Shown piece after piece: positions 38,883-50,039 of a stretch of DNA of 64,000 bases (the stretch's first letter is position 1; every line of letters starts with the position of its first letter). The translations under genes and the position numbers were made by a program. The stretch is from the NCBI GenBank assembly GCA_934045075.1, contig OW203747.1:9816357-9880356 (forward strand), read 5' to 3'. The notes under the pieces are model-generated. The model saw only the letters and a program-made list of their open reading frames with translations. It made no database searches and was not told where the DNA came from. The stretch comes from Yponomeuta sedellus. Taxonomy: Eukaryota; Arthropoda; Insecta; Lepidoptera; Yponomeutidae.

Positions 38883-39094
38883 GTTGTTTGCAGGGTGTTT
38901 GTAAACAAATTAATACGTTATAATGTGTAATGCAACTTTCAATGCAACATTTTCTAAAAGTTTAATGTGTAAATATAAATACCTGCAGACTGAATGGATT
39001 ACTGTGTTTTAGATGGAGTACGCTTGCCCAGAACCTATACTATCCTGACAGCTTAGTCATTCTATCCCACAGGAAAGAAAAGTCAATAAGTAAT

Positions 39095-39200
39095 TATACT
39101 TTATTGCATACGAAACATTTAACAGGACATTACATAAGAAATAACATGTACAAAGGCGAGCTTATCTCTGAAAGAGATTTCTTCCAGCAAACCTTAGAGA
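39095..39200 (-). mobile_element. LINE-J 3' UTR fragment
   Basis: TACTTTATTGCATACGAAAC, ACAAAGGCGAGCTTATCTCT and TTTCTTCCAGCAAACC, the inverse of 14915-15032. Confidence 0.7.
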
Positions 39201-39739
39201 GTCAGCAGCAGTAAAAAAGGGTCTAGCGAACTACTACGAGTATATACGAGGAAAGAAATAAAATAACGCCAATATGTGTGGAGCCAACCAAGTCGCGGGT
39301 TTCCTCAAGATATTTTCCTTCACAGTTAGAAGTAATACAAATTAATACGACTAATGCGCAGATATACACAATGTTTTAATTCAATATATAGATCTGCAGA
39401 ATAAGAAAAAAAGAATTCAACCATGAGGTCTTGATCAATAACACCTTATAAAACAATAATTAACTTAATAACCACATCAGGTCATCGGTAAAGGTTAAAT
39501 AAGTCACTAGGGTGCTTTAATGAAGCAGTATGCATAAAAAGTCCCGTTTGCTCCTCTTTGTAATGGTGTAACGTGTCTTAATTGGTTTTAGATAAAATAA
39601 TAACTCTTTTTTCTACCGCCTGCAGTGGATTGGTAGAAAACGCTTATGGCATCAAGCAAGCTTTATAGTTTTACCGCATTGAACGTTTTTATTTTTAAAA
39701 TTTGCAATTCAAGTATAAATGATGATTATGTGTAATTAA
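39201..39739. other. Mostly unrecognised
   Basis: Contains a minus-strand scrap of the SINE-G-like sequence (CCAAGTCGCGGGTTTCCTC at 39290). The rest shows no match. Confidence 0.4.
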
Positions 39740-39905
39740 TTATAGAGATTACTTTTAGTGATAAGTCGCCATCTGTACTCTTAGGTTAAGAAATATCTGT
39801 TGTGAATCCCAATTATGTACGATAAAGTGTTCTAGTATTAAGCTCGCCTTTGTACAAATTTGTTTTAGTGCAATAAAGAATTTTCATTCATTCATTCGTT
39901 CGTTC
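39740..39905 (+). mobile_element. LINE-J 3' UTR with TTCA tail
   Basis: AGAGATTACTTTTAGTGATAAG, GGTTAAGAAATATCTGTTG and TTAGTGCAATAAAGAATTTTC, then (ATTC)n with a TTCG variant to about 39915. Confidence 0.7.
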
Positions 39906-39915
39906 GTTCATTCAT

Positions 39916-40514
39916 TTTATTTTTCTATCTATTAACAGTGACACTAACTGTAAAAAGTGGCCCCTATGAGTTATATTATATTCTATTGTTATGCTGTTTC
40001 ATTCTCATCGCAGCCGTGGATAGATAGATATTCACGGAATCTTTAAATACTTCATGGCAAGTCATTGGCTACTAACTTTATCATTTAGTCAGGGTTGGAC
40101 GCTTACCCCTTTAAATTGGCACGGAAAAGAGAAACGAAGAAGTTTTTTCTTTGGAACTCGTTAAAGCTTTCTTCAGTTTCTTTTCCAAGGCTTATTTCGG
40201 TTAAAATTTCGTAATTGGCTAATAATATTGTATATAAACGTTGCTAAAAGCTCTGGAGTTGGTTAGTGACTCATTTGATTTTTTTTATTTAATAGGCATG
40301 TAAAACAGGTAACTTAGTACAATATAATTGTAGTATTTACTAGTTTTAAGCGAAATTGACACCCAAAGTATATTCGTACGTTAAATACATAGACAAACTA
40401 AATCCGGTAGGAACAATGACAAAAGCAATATAAAACTACAGACGACCCCAACTTTGAACTACAAAATAGCTTTTTAATCATTTATTAAATTTTTGAACAA
40501 GGGCTTTCGACAGC
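39916..40514. other. No recognised feature
   Basis: AT-rich spacer without family matches. Confidence 0.45.
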
Positions 40515-40720
40515 ACTAGGTACAAACTATTTGATTCAATTCAATTCAATTTATTTCAACGTAAAGAATTTACATTCTATTTGCTGAATGTCAAAGTACA
40601 CTGTAACATGAAAGTGAAAGCCGCTGCCTTCGGGCCGTAGTGTAGTGGAGAAAAAGGCAGCGGGGAAAAATACTCCACTCTGACCATCTTTTCTCAAGTC
40701 CTCTTAAATCTATATACATC
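40515..40720 (-). mobile_element. LINE-K 3'-end fragment
   Basis: TTCAATTCAATTCAATTTATT (tail), CGTAAAGAATTTACATTCTA, TTGCTGAATGTCAAAGTAC, then GCCTTCGGGCCGTAGTGTAG and GGAGAAAAAGGCAGCGG. Shared in the same order with 55495-55690 and 61285-61500. Confidence 0.7.
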
Positions 40721-40974
40721 AGACACAATACGTATGATAAGATTCCATGATTGCCATTAATGACTTTAAATTCCAAATAGGTCGTGAAAACATAACAAGT
40801 GCTGCGGCCAGACACGCGAATAGCACTCGCTCACGAGCATAACGCAGAGGTCAGCCATCATTAGTCTTAACCATTTTGGAGGGAGATAGATGACCCGGCC
40901 ACCAGGCCACCATTCGAATGACCTTTATCAAAACTGCAGATTAAGTTTTTGTCAGTTACAGAATGAACCTAGTT

Positions 40975-41075
40975 CATTGTAGACTTTTAGTCCGGATTTA
41001 CTTACGGGTGTAAGTTTACGTACGGACTAAAAGTCTACAATGTGTTGTTACGAAAGTTTTAGTTCAAAACCTAGT
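40975..41075. mobile_element. MITE-P ends as a palindrome
   Basis: CATTGTAGACTTTTAGTCCGG at 40975 and GGACTAAAAGTCTACAATG ending at 41042 with only CTTACGGGTGTAAG-type sequence between. The right side continues into ACGAAAGTTTTAGTTC, the outer motif seen left of the full copy at 19766. Confidence 0.75.
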
Positions 41076-41647
41076 TCATATTTACATATTTACTAGTATG
41101 CAATCACGTCGTCTGTACAAACTTAAATACAATATAACTAACACTGAGGATCGCAGTGATTCGACTGCTGTTTGCTACATGTGAATAAAATTGTTATTCA
41201 ATAAGTATTATTGACTCGTTGTGGAATAAAATAATAAATAAAATAAAAATAAGTTTACTGCCAAAAAAAAAATTTTACAATGTTTATGGTTACACAGGTT
41301 TGCAGTCGGGGAATCGATTGCTATATGTTTTACCTTGTACTTATATAATAGGAGGCGGTATAATTAAAATAAAATATTTCGATAATAAGGTACGCTACTA
41401 ACAAAGACAATTGGTTAAGACACACAGGCTAAAACTAAACTAGACCAATGAGTTAATTTATCTAAATTTAGCTTTAATAACTCAATTTTTTATACATGAA
41501 TGATTCATTATATTTCTATATTTGTATTTCATGCTATTTGAGTATGTTAGTGGCTGAGTAAGAGCATGTGCGTGTGGGTGTGTGTGTGTGTGTGTGTGCG
41601 GTTATTAAGTGTTAGGAAATTACCCTCAATAGGTCTTCGGTGTCTTT
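41076..41647. other. AT-rich spacer with a (GT)n tract
   Basis: (GT)n of about 24 bp at 41577-41600. Short open frames without motif. Confidence 0.45.
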
Positions 41648-42115
41648 TTACGAGAGCGATAAAAGCCATTTTCTTATTTTTTGTTTTGCTTCCCATGTTG
41701 TACATGCTTTTATAGCACATTTGCTATTTACCCAGTTATATATAAACGGATACATGAAATTCGGAAAGCAACGTGCAAAAGTGGTCTTAATAGGGGGTAT
41801 GGGGACTTTGTATACACGCTTCTTGATTAAGTCGTGATACTGGGAAGATCTTAGGATCATTCGATGAGTTGCGAGCGTGATTTTATAAATATAAAGTTGG
41901 CGTATGGTGAAGACTCCAGCCTCTGCATAAAGTGCTGCCGTCCTGTACAAGCGCGGTCTACGAAGCATTATCTATATTACTGCGCGTTGTGCTCTTTCAG
42001 CTACCATCATTCTTGTTATCCCAGAACCTCCCCAAGCCGTAATGCAGTAACCAATAATAGACTCACAAAGGGCTGTGTATACAAAGTGTAAAACTTCCAG
42101 GGTGGACCACAATAA
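41648..42115 (-). pseudogene. LINE ORF2 carboxyl end, Jockey-like
   Basis: Minus-strand reading: YTALCESIIGYCITAWGGSG, TRMMVAERAQRAVI, a stop, then MLRRPRLYRTAALYAEAGVF, IRQLYIYKITLATH and KQKIRKWLLSLS. The YALxxSxxxYCxxxWGG and ERAQRAVLK-type motifs mark the region after the reverse-transcriptase core. It is distinct in sequence from LINE-J and from the LINE at 42132. One in-frame stop near 41972. Confidence 0.75.
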
Positions 42116-42131
42116 ATTGGTCTACTGCCAA

Positions 42132-43602
42132 GGGCTTACATCATTTATAAAGTCATCTATTCTATTTAAAAACCTATTTAAAGGCTAAAAATTTCACCCA
42201 TGCCGGCATTCGAACCCGCAACCTCTAGCTATCCGTACCAGCGCTCTACCAATTGAGCCAATGGGCGACTCACGACATCAGTGAAATTTCGAACCTCTTT
42301 ACAATATTCTCTGTATTACGTACAGGCAGCGACATCTGACTTAAACAAATTGCATTACTTACAGCCCCGACTACCTACTTTGCAGTTAGGTTTAACATCG
42401 GAACGATATCACTGTACCCACATGATTACACTATTTTTATTTTTAATGCGGGTTAGTGCATAGCCAGAGGTCTGGGTACGGATAGCCAGAGGTTGCGGGT
42501 TCGAATCCCGGCATGGGTGAAATTTTTAGCCTTTAAATAGGTTTTTAAATTTGTTCCTTAGCACGGGTTAGTGCATTAAAAATAAAAATAGTGTAGTCAT
42601 CTATTCTATAATAGGCCTTTTTACATAGCGCCTTTCTAATGAAATTTTTAAATTTGTTTTCAGGCAAAGATAGAATATGTTCTGGAATTTTATGGTAAAA
42701 ACGTACGCTTTGTCCTACAAAAGATGCATTTACCTTGGCTAATCTGAATTTAGATAAAGCAACTTTGTTTCTGTTTCTAGTGTTTACGTTATGGATATCC
42801 CTGTTTGATTTAAATGTTGTTATGTTTTTTCGTACGTACATTACGAATATATATTGGAAGGCCAGCGTTAGAATTCCTATTTCCTTGAAAATATCCCGTA
42901 GCGATTGCCTGGTAGGTAAATTGTAGATAGCTCTAACAGCCCTTTTTTGTAGAATAAAAACTGTTTCTATCTCTGCCGCCCGCCCCCATAGTAACAAACC
43001 ATATGACATAATACTGTGGATGTAACTGAAATAGACAAACCTCGCAGTAGACAAATCTGTTAGTTGCCTAATTTTTCTAATGCAAATGCAGCTGAGCTTA
43101 ACATACCCGCTAGATTTTTTATGTGTGGACCCCATTGCAGTTTCGAGTCTATTTTATTGCCACCGTGAAAAACACCGTGGCCTCTACTAGGTCTAGTCCG
43201 TCACCAGCTATAATTAAACTTGTGTCCACTTTTTTACATTGGGCAATGAATACTTCATACATTTTGTCTTTTTCGCATTTGACATAAGATTGTTGACAGT
43301 AAACCAGTTTAACACTTTAGAAAGAGCGTTGTTTACATCGTCCAAATTAGATTGACCTCTCTTGATTTTAAAAATTTGAGAAGTATCGTCTGCAAACAAT
43401 ACTATTTCTCAACTAGGTAGGATAGATCATTTACATATACTAAGAAAATTAAAGGCCCCAAAATAGAACCTTGAGGAACTCTTATTTTAACATCAGATCC
43501 AGAAGACTTAACCCTTAACTTAATTTATGTCAACTTTCTGCACTCTGTTTGTTAAATATGATCGAAGAAGACCCAGAGATTTATTACTGAGACCGTATCT
43601 GT
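42132..43602 (-). pseudogene. LINE ORF2 with reverse-transcriptase core, interrupted by SINE-C
   Basis: The only LINE here that retains the catalytic core. Minus-strand segments: LHRYGLSNKSLGLLRSYLTN, RVPQGSILGPLIFLVYVNDL, MFADDTSQIFKIKRGQ (the FADD box binds the catalytic metals), LNWFTVNNLMSNAKKTKCM, then STARFVYFSYIHSIMSYGLL and RAVRAIYNLPTRQSLRD. The final codons ALCKKAYYRIDD resume beyond the SINE-C as FINDVSPWQ and a stop at 42132. Frameshifts lie near 43405, 43215 and 43140, and there is a stop in the fingers region near 43510. It is a Jockey/CR1-type relic that cannot encode an enzyme. Confidence 0.85.
42166..42594 (+). mobile_element. SINE-C fold-back inside a LINE, 15-bp target duplication
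   Basis: AGTCATCTATTCTAT occurs at 42151-42165 and 42595-42609. Left arm, minus: TTAAAAACCTATTTAAAGGC, the head, and the full upstream region to ACTATTTTTATTTTTAATGC. Right arm, plus: GGATAGCCAGAGGTTGCGGG to AGCCTTTAAATAGGTTTTTA and the tail AAAAATAAAAATAGTGT. Both arms carry the rare AAAGG/CCTTT variant. Removing the insert restores the LINE frame end. Confidence 0.95.
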
Positions 43603-43829
43603 GCAATTGTGATTAGTTCCCGACTCTCTCACTTGAAAAGTCTAGTAAGGGAATCCGGAGTAAAGTTAATAACTTACATATTTAACTATTAAGTTTTCGA
43701 GATCAATAATCGCACATACTTTAGCTTACTCATCGATATAAATTAATCAACTCAATCAATTAGCCTTTATATCCTGAGTTTTTCATATCAGTATGTGTTC
43801 CGGGGTTTATAGAATATCTCTTAATTCAG

Positions 43830-44057
43830 TGTCGATATCAAACCTTACAGGTCTCTTCCTGCATCGCAGGAAGGTTAGGCCATACTCCACGACGGGGGCC
43901 AAGTCCGGGTTGGTGGAGGATTGTAAGACAGTGGCTAGCCTTACTGTCAGTTGTTATCAAGCCGCCCATAAGGTCTCTGATATGGCTTAACGACTGCCGT
44001 TACATGAAAGCCGGCACCAACGGCTTAACGTGCCTTGCGAAGCACGGCACGTTAAGC
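43830..44057 (-). mobile_element. 5S-SINE, 5' truncated
   Basis: GATATCAAACCTTACAGGTC (a small deletion at the tail), CTCCACGACGGGGGCC, to CCTTGCGAAGCACGGCACG. The last block is a local duplication of GCACGGCACGTTA. Confidence 0.75.
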
Positions 44058-44262
44058 ACGGCACGTTATTAGGAGACTCAAACGCGACAATGATGATGAT
44101 TGATGATGACTAATAATTCGTTCTATATTAAAGGCGGGGAGGTAAGATTAGCTATTTTGGAACTCCCGAGAGGAACGGGGAAGCAAATATTAGTTATTCA
44201 CCATTTCGTTTTTCGTCTAAAATAAGTTTTAGCATTTTTTTCCTGACTGCGTATGTAAGTAT

Positions 44263-44630
44263 GTTATGTATGTATGTATGTATGTATGTATGTATGTATG
44301 TATGTATGTATGTATGTATGTATGTATGTATGTATGTATGTATGTATGTATGTATGTATGTATGTATGTATGTATGTATGTATGTATGTATGTATGTATG
44401 TATGTATGTATGTATGTATGTATGTATGTATGTATGTATGTATGTATGTATGTATGTATGTATGTATGTATGTATGTATGTATGTATGTATGTATGTATG
44501 TATGTATGTATGTATGTATGTATGTATGTATGTATGTATGTATGTATGTATGTATGTATGTATGTATGTATGTATGTATGTATGTATGTATGTATGCATG
44601 CATGCATGCATGTATGTATGTATGTATGTA
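44263..44630 (+). repeat. (TATG)n array, about 365 bp
   Basis: The longest and purest of five such tracts. The right end has a short (CATG)n variant block at 44594-44611. It is preceded by CCTGACTGCGTATGTAAG and followed by a LINE-J GATAGAAATAGATAG tail. Confidence 0.98.
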
Positions 44631-44725
44631 GATAGAAATAGATAGAGAACACTTAATTGTACATAAAAAGGGAAATTACACAGATATTTCTTAACCTAGG
44701 AGTACTAAAGGTGGCCTTATCACGT
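44631..44725 (-). mobile_element. LINE-J 3' UTR fragment
   Basis: GATAGATAGAGAACACTTAAT, AGATATTTCTTAACCTAGGAG and GGTGGCCTTATCACG, the inverse of 39745-39830. Confidence 0.65.
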
Positions 44726-45526
44726 ACATATGAATGTACATAAATGAATGATGTGTATGTATTTATTTTTTTGTGAAAATTGATGTATGTATGTAAATAT
44801 GTAAGTATATATGTCATCACTATATATGTGTGCTGTTACTTTACGTGTATGTGAATCAATCAACCTTACAATTAACTGGTTATTCAATCAACGTTTTCCA
44901 AGTGGCAATTTTCCATCGTCAATGGATAGCGGTTCTGGCGACAGACTGGTGCAACGGTCATGGAGCACCTGGTTTCGTACGCTTGTGTACCCTTCAACGG
45001 CCAAGTCACACGACATTAACTATAATAATAAAGAAATCGCAGTAAGGAACCTTAGACTTGGCACGACTTTGTCTAGATTTCATTACTTTTTAGAGATAAA
45101 CGAGCAGCTCCATTGAGACTTGGCTCGTTTTTACAGAATGTTTTTGGTGGGACGTTACTTTACGTGTAGGTATTAACTAGAAGAAATCTCAAACAGGCGC
45201 AGACCATTACATTCAATTGTTCAAACTCTGGGTTTTGCTTTACTTAAGTACCTCAATTGTTTAATGTCTGACTCAATTAATAAAATTGCTCAACCAAGTT
45301 CCGTAACCGCTAGTTGTTACTCTTATTATATAATTATGGAGAAGGTTTATTATGTTACTAGCTGTGCTGTGGAGATTTGTCAACGTAGCATGTTGGTGAA
45401 AACATTGTCTCACATGCGACAGTTCGTTGGTTCTGATCCCGGCATTTACCCTTTATTAAGATCTACTATGTTTCGCAAGAAGCTCATAGTATTTCTTCTC
45501 AATTTTTTTTAATTAAAAATTAGGAT
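44726..45526. other. No recognised feature
   Basis: About 800 bp without family matches. Short frames at 44811, 44830 and 45264 have no recognisable domain. Confidence 0.4.
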
Positions 45527-45838
45527 AGGATTCGTAACGAATGCATCCGACAGAGAGCCAAAGTTATCGACGTAGCTCAGAGAATTAGCGAGCTGAAGTG
45601 GCAGTGGGCTGGCCATATCTCGCAAGGAACCGACAACCGTTGGAGTAAACGTGTTCTTGAGTGGAGACCGCGACTCGGCCAACGTAGTGTAGGACGCCCT
45701 GCGACCAGGTGGGATGACGATCAGCGAAAAACTGCCGGCAGATACTGGATGCGGCAAGGTGAAGACAGGGCGCTATGGCGCTCATTAGGGGAGGGCTAGG
45801 TCCAGCAGTGAACTACATAATATAGCCTAAAGAAGAAG
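45527..45838 (+). pseudogene. RTE-Q2 ORF2 carboxyl end
   Basis: Open frame of 90 codons ending at TAG 45797-45799: RIRNECIRQRAKVIDVAQRI, SELKWQWAGHISQGTDNRWS, KRVLEWRPRLGQRSVGRP, TRWDDDQRKTAGRYWMRQGE and DRALWRSLGEG. This is the conserved tail of RTE-type endonuclease/reverse-transcriptase polyproteins, and the best preserved here. The 3' end GGTCCAGCAGTGAACTAC and ATATAGCCTAAAGAAGAAGA is the sequence also used as the end of SINE-H. Confidence 0.85.
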
Positions 45839-46154
45839 AAAAATTAGCAGTTATGGAGGTATATTTAAAGACAGGAATGCTCTGAAACGCTTCTTCTTGT
45901 TTTCCTTTACGATAAAGTATTTTAACTGTTCTGCATTTATGGAGTGTTTTAGAGGTATCGTATTTTTTATATATACAACACTAGAATAAATAACACCTCA
46001 AACAATAGATTAATCTGCTCTTAACAACAGTCAGTTGGAAAAGCTCCATACAAAAATCAACAACTGACAGCTGTTAACAGCTTGATAACGTACAAGAAAC
46101 TAGAAGCGTTTTAAAATGAAGGGTGCTCCTTTATTTTAAACATCGTCAAAAAAA
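45839..46154. other. No recognised feature
   Basis: AT-rich spacer. Confidence 0.45.
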
Positions 46155-46262
46155 TTGTGCCTGAGGTGTTCAAATACCGCACCGCTAGAAATTAACAATC
46201 CGGGCACGCGTGATAATTCTCTCTCTGAGAGAAGGCCCTACAATGGGAGTACAGGGGAACTG
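46155..46262 (+). mobile_element. SINE-G fragment
   Basis: GTGCCTGAGGTGTTCAAATAC, AATCCGGGCACGCGTGATAA, TCTCTCTGAGAGAAGG and CCCTACAATGGGAG. Diverged copy. Confidence 0.65.
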
Positions 46263-46462
46263 CAGAGGGCTTCATAAAAAAAATCTTTTTAGGCAGATAG
46301 GAGTCACAAAAAAGTTAAAAACGAAAAGTCTCTATTGTTGCGTTTTTTAAGTTTTTAAGGGGATTAATGCACTCCTAGCCAACAAAACTTTTATTAATTG
46401 AAAGCAGTTTTATTTTAGCACGTACACTTAGTTACAGATACAGGGCGAGAGAGAGAGATATA

Positions 46463-46617
46463 TTTGAAAAAAAAAATTCACATTAATATTTTAACATCTA
46501 TTAAAAATAAAATAGAACTGCGACTTAATTAACGTTACATTTGAAAAAATTCACATTAATATTTTAACATCTATTAAAAATAAAATAGAACTGCAACTTA
46601 ATTAACATTACATTTGA
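46463..46617 (+). repeat. Direct duplication, two units of about 76 bp
   Basis: ATTCACATTAATATTTTAAC to CTTAATTAACGTTACATTTG, then repeated with CGAC changed to CAAC. The unit overlaps LINE-V sequence (ACTTAATTAACGTTACA). Confidence 0.85.
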
Positions 46618-46689
46618 AATCTAAACCATTTTAAAGATAAAATGGACAAAAATATTTTTACTTTATAAAAAGTCGGTTACACTAAAACA

Positions 46690-48110
46690 CGCATGAGAGA
46701 ATGGAACTGTCAGTTTTCACTTGGAACGTGAAGATTTAGAACACTAATCTGCAATGTGCTAAAAAAGACCACAATAATGTACACAAAAAAATTTGTTGCG
46801 CAGATATTTATTGACGGACACACATGCTAAGGCTCTCGTGCATTCTCTCAGAGACAGAGATAGAGATAAAAGGAATCTCTGTATCTCTCTGTGAGAGAAG
46901 AGAACTGTTAGTCTTCACTTAGAACTTGAAGTTTTGGAACACTACTCTGCGATGTGCTAAGAAAAGACCACAATAATGTACACAATAAATTATTGCGCAG
47001 ATATTTATTGACAAACACACTAGTTAAGTCTCCTTTTCATTCTCTCAGAGACAAAGATAGCGATAGAAGGAATCTCTGTCTCTCTCTATGAGAAAATGGA
47101 ACTGTCAGTCTTCACTTGGAACGTGAAGATTTAGAACACTAATCTGCAATGTGCTAAAAAAGACCACAATAAAATTTACACAAAAAAATTTGTTGCGCAG
47201 ATATTTATTGACGGACACACTTGCTAAGGCTCTCGTGCATTCTCTCAGAGACAGAGATAGATACAGAAGGAATCTCTGTCTCTCTCTATGAGAGAATGGA
47301 ACAGTCAGTCTTCACTTGGAACGTGAAGCTTTAGAACACTAATCTGCGATGTGCTAAAAAAAGACCACAATAATGTACACATTTAAATTAATTGTGCAGA
47401 TATTAATTGACGTACACACTTGTTAAGTCTCTCTTGCATTCTCTCAGAGACAAAAGGAATCTCTGTCTCTCTCTATGAGAGAATAGAACTCTGCGATGTG
47501 CTAATAAAGACCACAATAATGTACACAAAAAAATTAATGGCGCAGTTATTTCTTGACGGACACACTTGTTAAGTCTCTCTTGCATTTTATTGCATTCATA
47601 GCGATAGAAGAAATCTCGGTCTCTCTCTATGAAAGAATGGAACTGTCAGTCTTCACTTGGAACGTGAAGATTACTCTAATCTGCGATGTGCTGAAAAAAT
47701 ACCACAATACTGTACATAAAAAAAAAAATTAGGCAGATATTTCTTGACGAAAACGCTTGTTAAGTCTCTCAGAGAGAGAATGCAACTATTAGTTTTCACT
47801 TGGAACATGAAGTTTTGGAACACTACTCTGCGATGTGCTAAAAAGATAGAGACTACAATAACGTACACTTGTTATATTCTATGTACGTACGCTTGTAATA
47901 TTCTATGTACGTACGCTTGTTCTATGGAATATAACAAGCGTGACAACTATTAGTTTTCACTTGGAACATGAAGTTTTGGAACACTACTCTGCGATGTGCT
48001 AAAAAGATAGAGACCACAATAACGTACACAAAAGAGTAAATTACACCGATATTTCTTGATGGTCACGCTTGTTATATTCCATAATCTCTCTCTCTCTTTC
48101 TGAGAGAATG
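46690..48110 (+). repeat. Minisatellite, about eight units of 150-205 bp
   Basis: Each unit holds GGAACTGTCAGTCTTCACTT, GGAACGTGAAGATTTAGAAC, CTGCAATGTGCTAAAAAAG, CCACAATAATGTACAC, CAGATATTTATTGACGGAC and a TCTCTCAGAGACAGAGATAG block. Unit starts are near 46697, 46903, 47094, 47294, 47483, 47636, 47779 and 47935. Later units lose parts of the block. The CTCTCT/GAGAGA stretches within each unit can pair as hairpins. Confidence 0.9.
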
Positions 48111-48486
48111 AAAGTCTGCTGTAGCGGATGTCAATAAGCTACGCATACATAAACCATGTGACCCTTCCGCGGAATCATTGAAAACCATTTCCCCACCGAC
48201 GCAATAAAGCCCGCAATACAATACAACGGCTGTGCGTTTTACAACGTTTCACTAGGCCTTATAAGAGGATTTTAATTGTCCACTCGTTCGAAAAGGAAAC
48301 TTGGCGTTAACAAAGAGAAACGCACGTGCAGGTGAGCTTGCCGTTTGGAAGTTATCGCGTAATCGTTTTGCTTTTAGATACAACTGTTTGTTAAATCTAG
48401 AATATAAAATATTCTTGTAATACTCCAGCGTTTGTACATAATTTTCTCTACACATTTCTATAACCGTTTTGGTCTATATATTTTTT
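48111..48486. other. No recognised feature
   Basis: Spacer with a 67-residue minus-strand frame (48252-48455) lacking recognisable motifs. Confidence 0.45.
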
Positions 48487-48640
48487 ATACTATTTTTATT
48501 TTTAATGCACTAACCCGTGCTAAGGCGAATTTTAAAATAGAGGCTAAAAATTCCACCCATGCCGGGATTCGAACCCGCGACCTCTGGCTATCCGTGCCAG
48601 TGCTCTTTCGAACTGAGCTAATGGGCGACTCACCGGCATG
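48487..48640 (-). mobile_element. SINE-C copy
   Basis: Tail ATACTATTTTTATTTTTAAT and GCACTAACCCGTGCTAAGG at left, then a shortened AAAATAGAGGC and the head to GAGCTAATGGGCGACTCACC. The upstream region is missing. Confidence 0.8.
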
Positions 48641-48950
48641 AGTATATCGAGCAGTGTATCAATATATCGGCATATATATTTTTTGTCTTCATGGCTCATG
48701 TTGAAATTCAGCGCCGACCGGTATTGCATGCATCCGTTTGTATATACCTGTGGCGAGCACATGTTAACTCTGCGTGCGCACTACAAACTCCAACATTCCT
48801 GCATTGCGCAATCAAAGTGTTCCAATGACATACCATAAATATAACGTCCGACTAACCATCGTTGGACCGGCCGTCCCCAGGATACGATCTGTCTGGCGGG
48901 AAATTTCCCTTTATAGTGGAAGCGCACGATCACCCGCTCTTCCCTACATA
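48641..48950. other. No recognised feature
   Basis: Unique-looking spacer. Confidence 0.45.
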
Positions 48951-49262
48951 ACCACTGCTGGAAAAAGTCGCTTCCTGCATCGCAGGAAGGTTAGGCCATA
49001 CTCCACCACGGGGGCCAAGTCCGGGTTGTTGGAGGAGTGCAAGACAGTGGCGGCCCTTACCGTCAGAAGTTATCGAGCCGCCTATAAGATATCTGACATG
49101 GCCTAAGGACTGCCATTACATAACAGCCGGCACCAACCGTTCATCAATATAATCAACGAAGCACGGAACCGTTCGGATAAAAGGCCACTAGCGGTAGTTG
49201 CGGGACGGTCAAAACCAGAGTGATTGATCCCAATCACTCGGTTCCACTAGCCCACGAGCGCT
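48951..49262 (-). mobile_element. 5S-SINE, diverged
   Basis: CTTCCTGCATCGCAGGAAGG to CCCACGAGCGCTC. The 3' tail block is replaced by GAAAAAGTCG, and about 50 bases around the promoter-like block are deleted. Confidence 0.75.
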
Positions 49263-49614
49263 CACGTCATCTCATCTCATCTTAGAAACACACATTCATT
49301 AGTATATTAAATTAATGCTCATACACTTACAAGCCACATGTTCTAAATTACTCTATATAAATCGATGCCTAATTACAAGCATGTTGAGATAAAAGATATT
49401 GGAAAATTGGTCGAGGGAATTCAGTTTTATCTTGTCAGTAATTAATAAGTAAGAGTTATTCTATTAGAGCGCTTGTTTCTAGTATCACATTTACAGGAAA
49501 ATGCAGATATATTGGCTACAAATATATATATATATAGGTTTAATATAAACGGATCTAATCGCGATCGCGCTTTTTTGAGACACCATAGTTATATTCGCGT
49601 CGAAAATATTAACA
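49263..49614. other. Spacer with a MITE-L trace
   Basis: TAAACGGATCTAATCGCGATC at 49549-49569 is a MITE-L end. There is a short (TA)n near 49520. Otherwise empty. Confidence 0.45.
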
Positions 49615-49800
49615 AAAAAATAACATTTACATACAGGCACATACTTTGCTTCTGGCCCCACACTAGGATACCCTGTGTTGTGGGAACCAAACACAACAAC
49701 ATCCAAGACCTGGGGTTTTTTTTTCATCCTCAGCCGGGGTTCGAACCCGGGACCTCTTGCATGCTAAGCAGATGCGCTTCCGCTGCGCCACAGAGGTCGT
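49615..49800 (-). mobile_element. SINE-E copy
   Basis: Tail ATAACATTTACATACAGGC at left, head at right: CAGCCGGGGTTCGAACCCGG and GCGCTTCCGCTGCGCCACAG. The T arm is a perfect 5-bp stem with a TTCGAAC loop, the best preserved tRNA-like head of this family. Confidence 0.85.
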
Positions 49801-50039
49801 CAATTTATATTGCCTAACTATCCCCAATTGCCATCTACGTGTATTTGTAATATATAAAGAATATTCTTATCTTATCTGAGTATAATACGCGGACGTAAAG
49901 GCGTGCTGTCAACTGTGCGTTAAACTAATCCTCGTTTGATTCGCGAAATTAAATTACACACAAAACATGCAACTATACGCAGCTGGGTCACAAGTAACCT
50001 AACAACAAAAATATAAAGCTTTACCGACTGTCAACATTG
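49801..50039. other. No recognised feature
   Basis: AT-rich spacer. Confidence 0.45.

Noticed and set aside
44194..44652. Open frames of 115-152 residues of repeated Thr-Tyr-Ile-His or Tyr-Val-Cys-Met
   Set aside because: They are all six frames of the (TATG)n array; a 4-bp repeat without stops is open in every frame. The same applies at 8335, 13471, 62253 and 63569.
46690..48110. CRISPR-like array
   Set aside because: Direct repeats without unique spacers of constant size, in a clearly eukaryotic context; it is a minisatellite.
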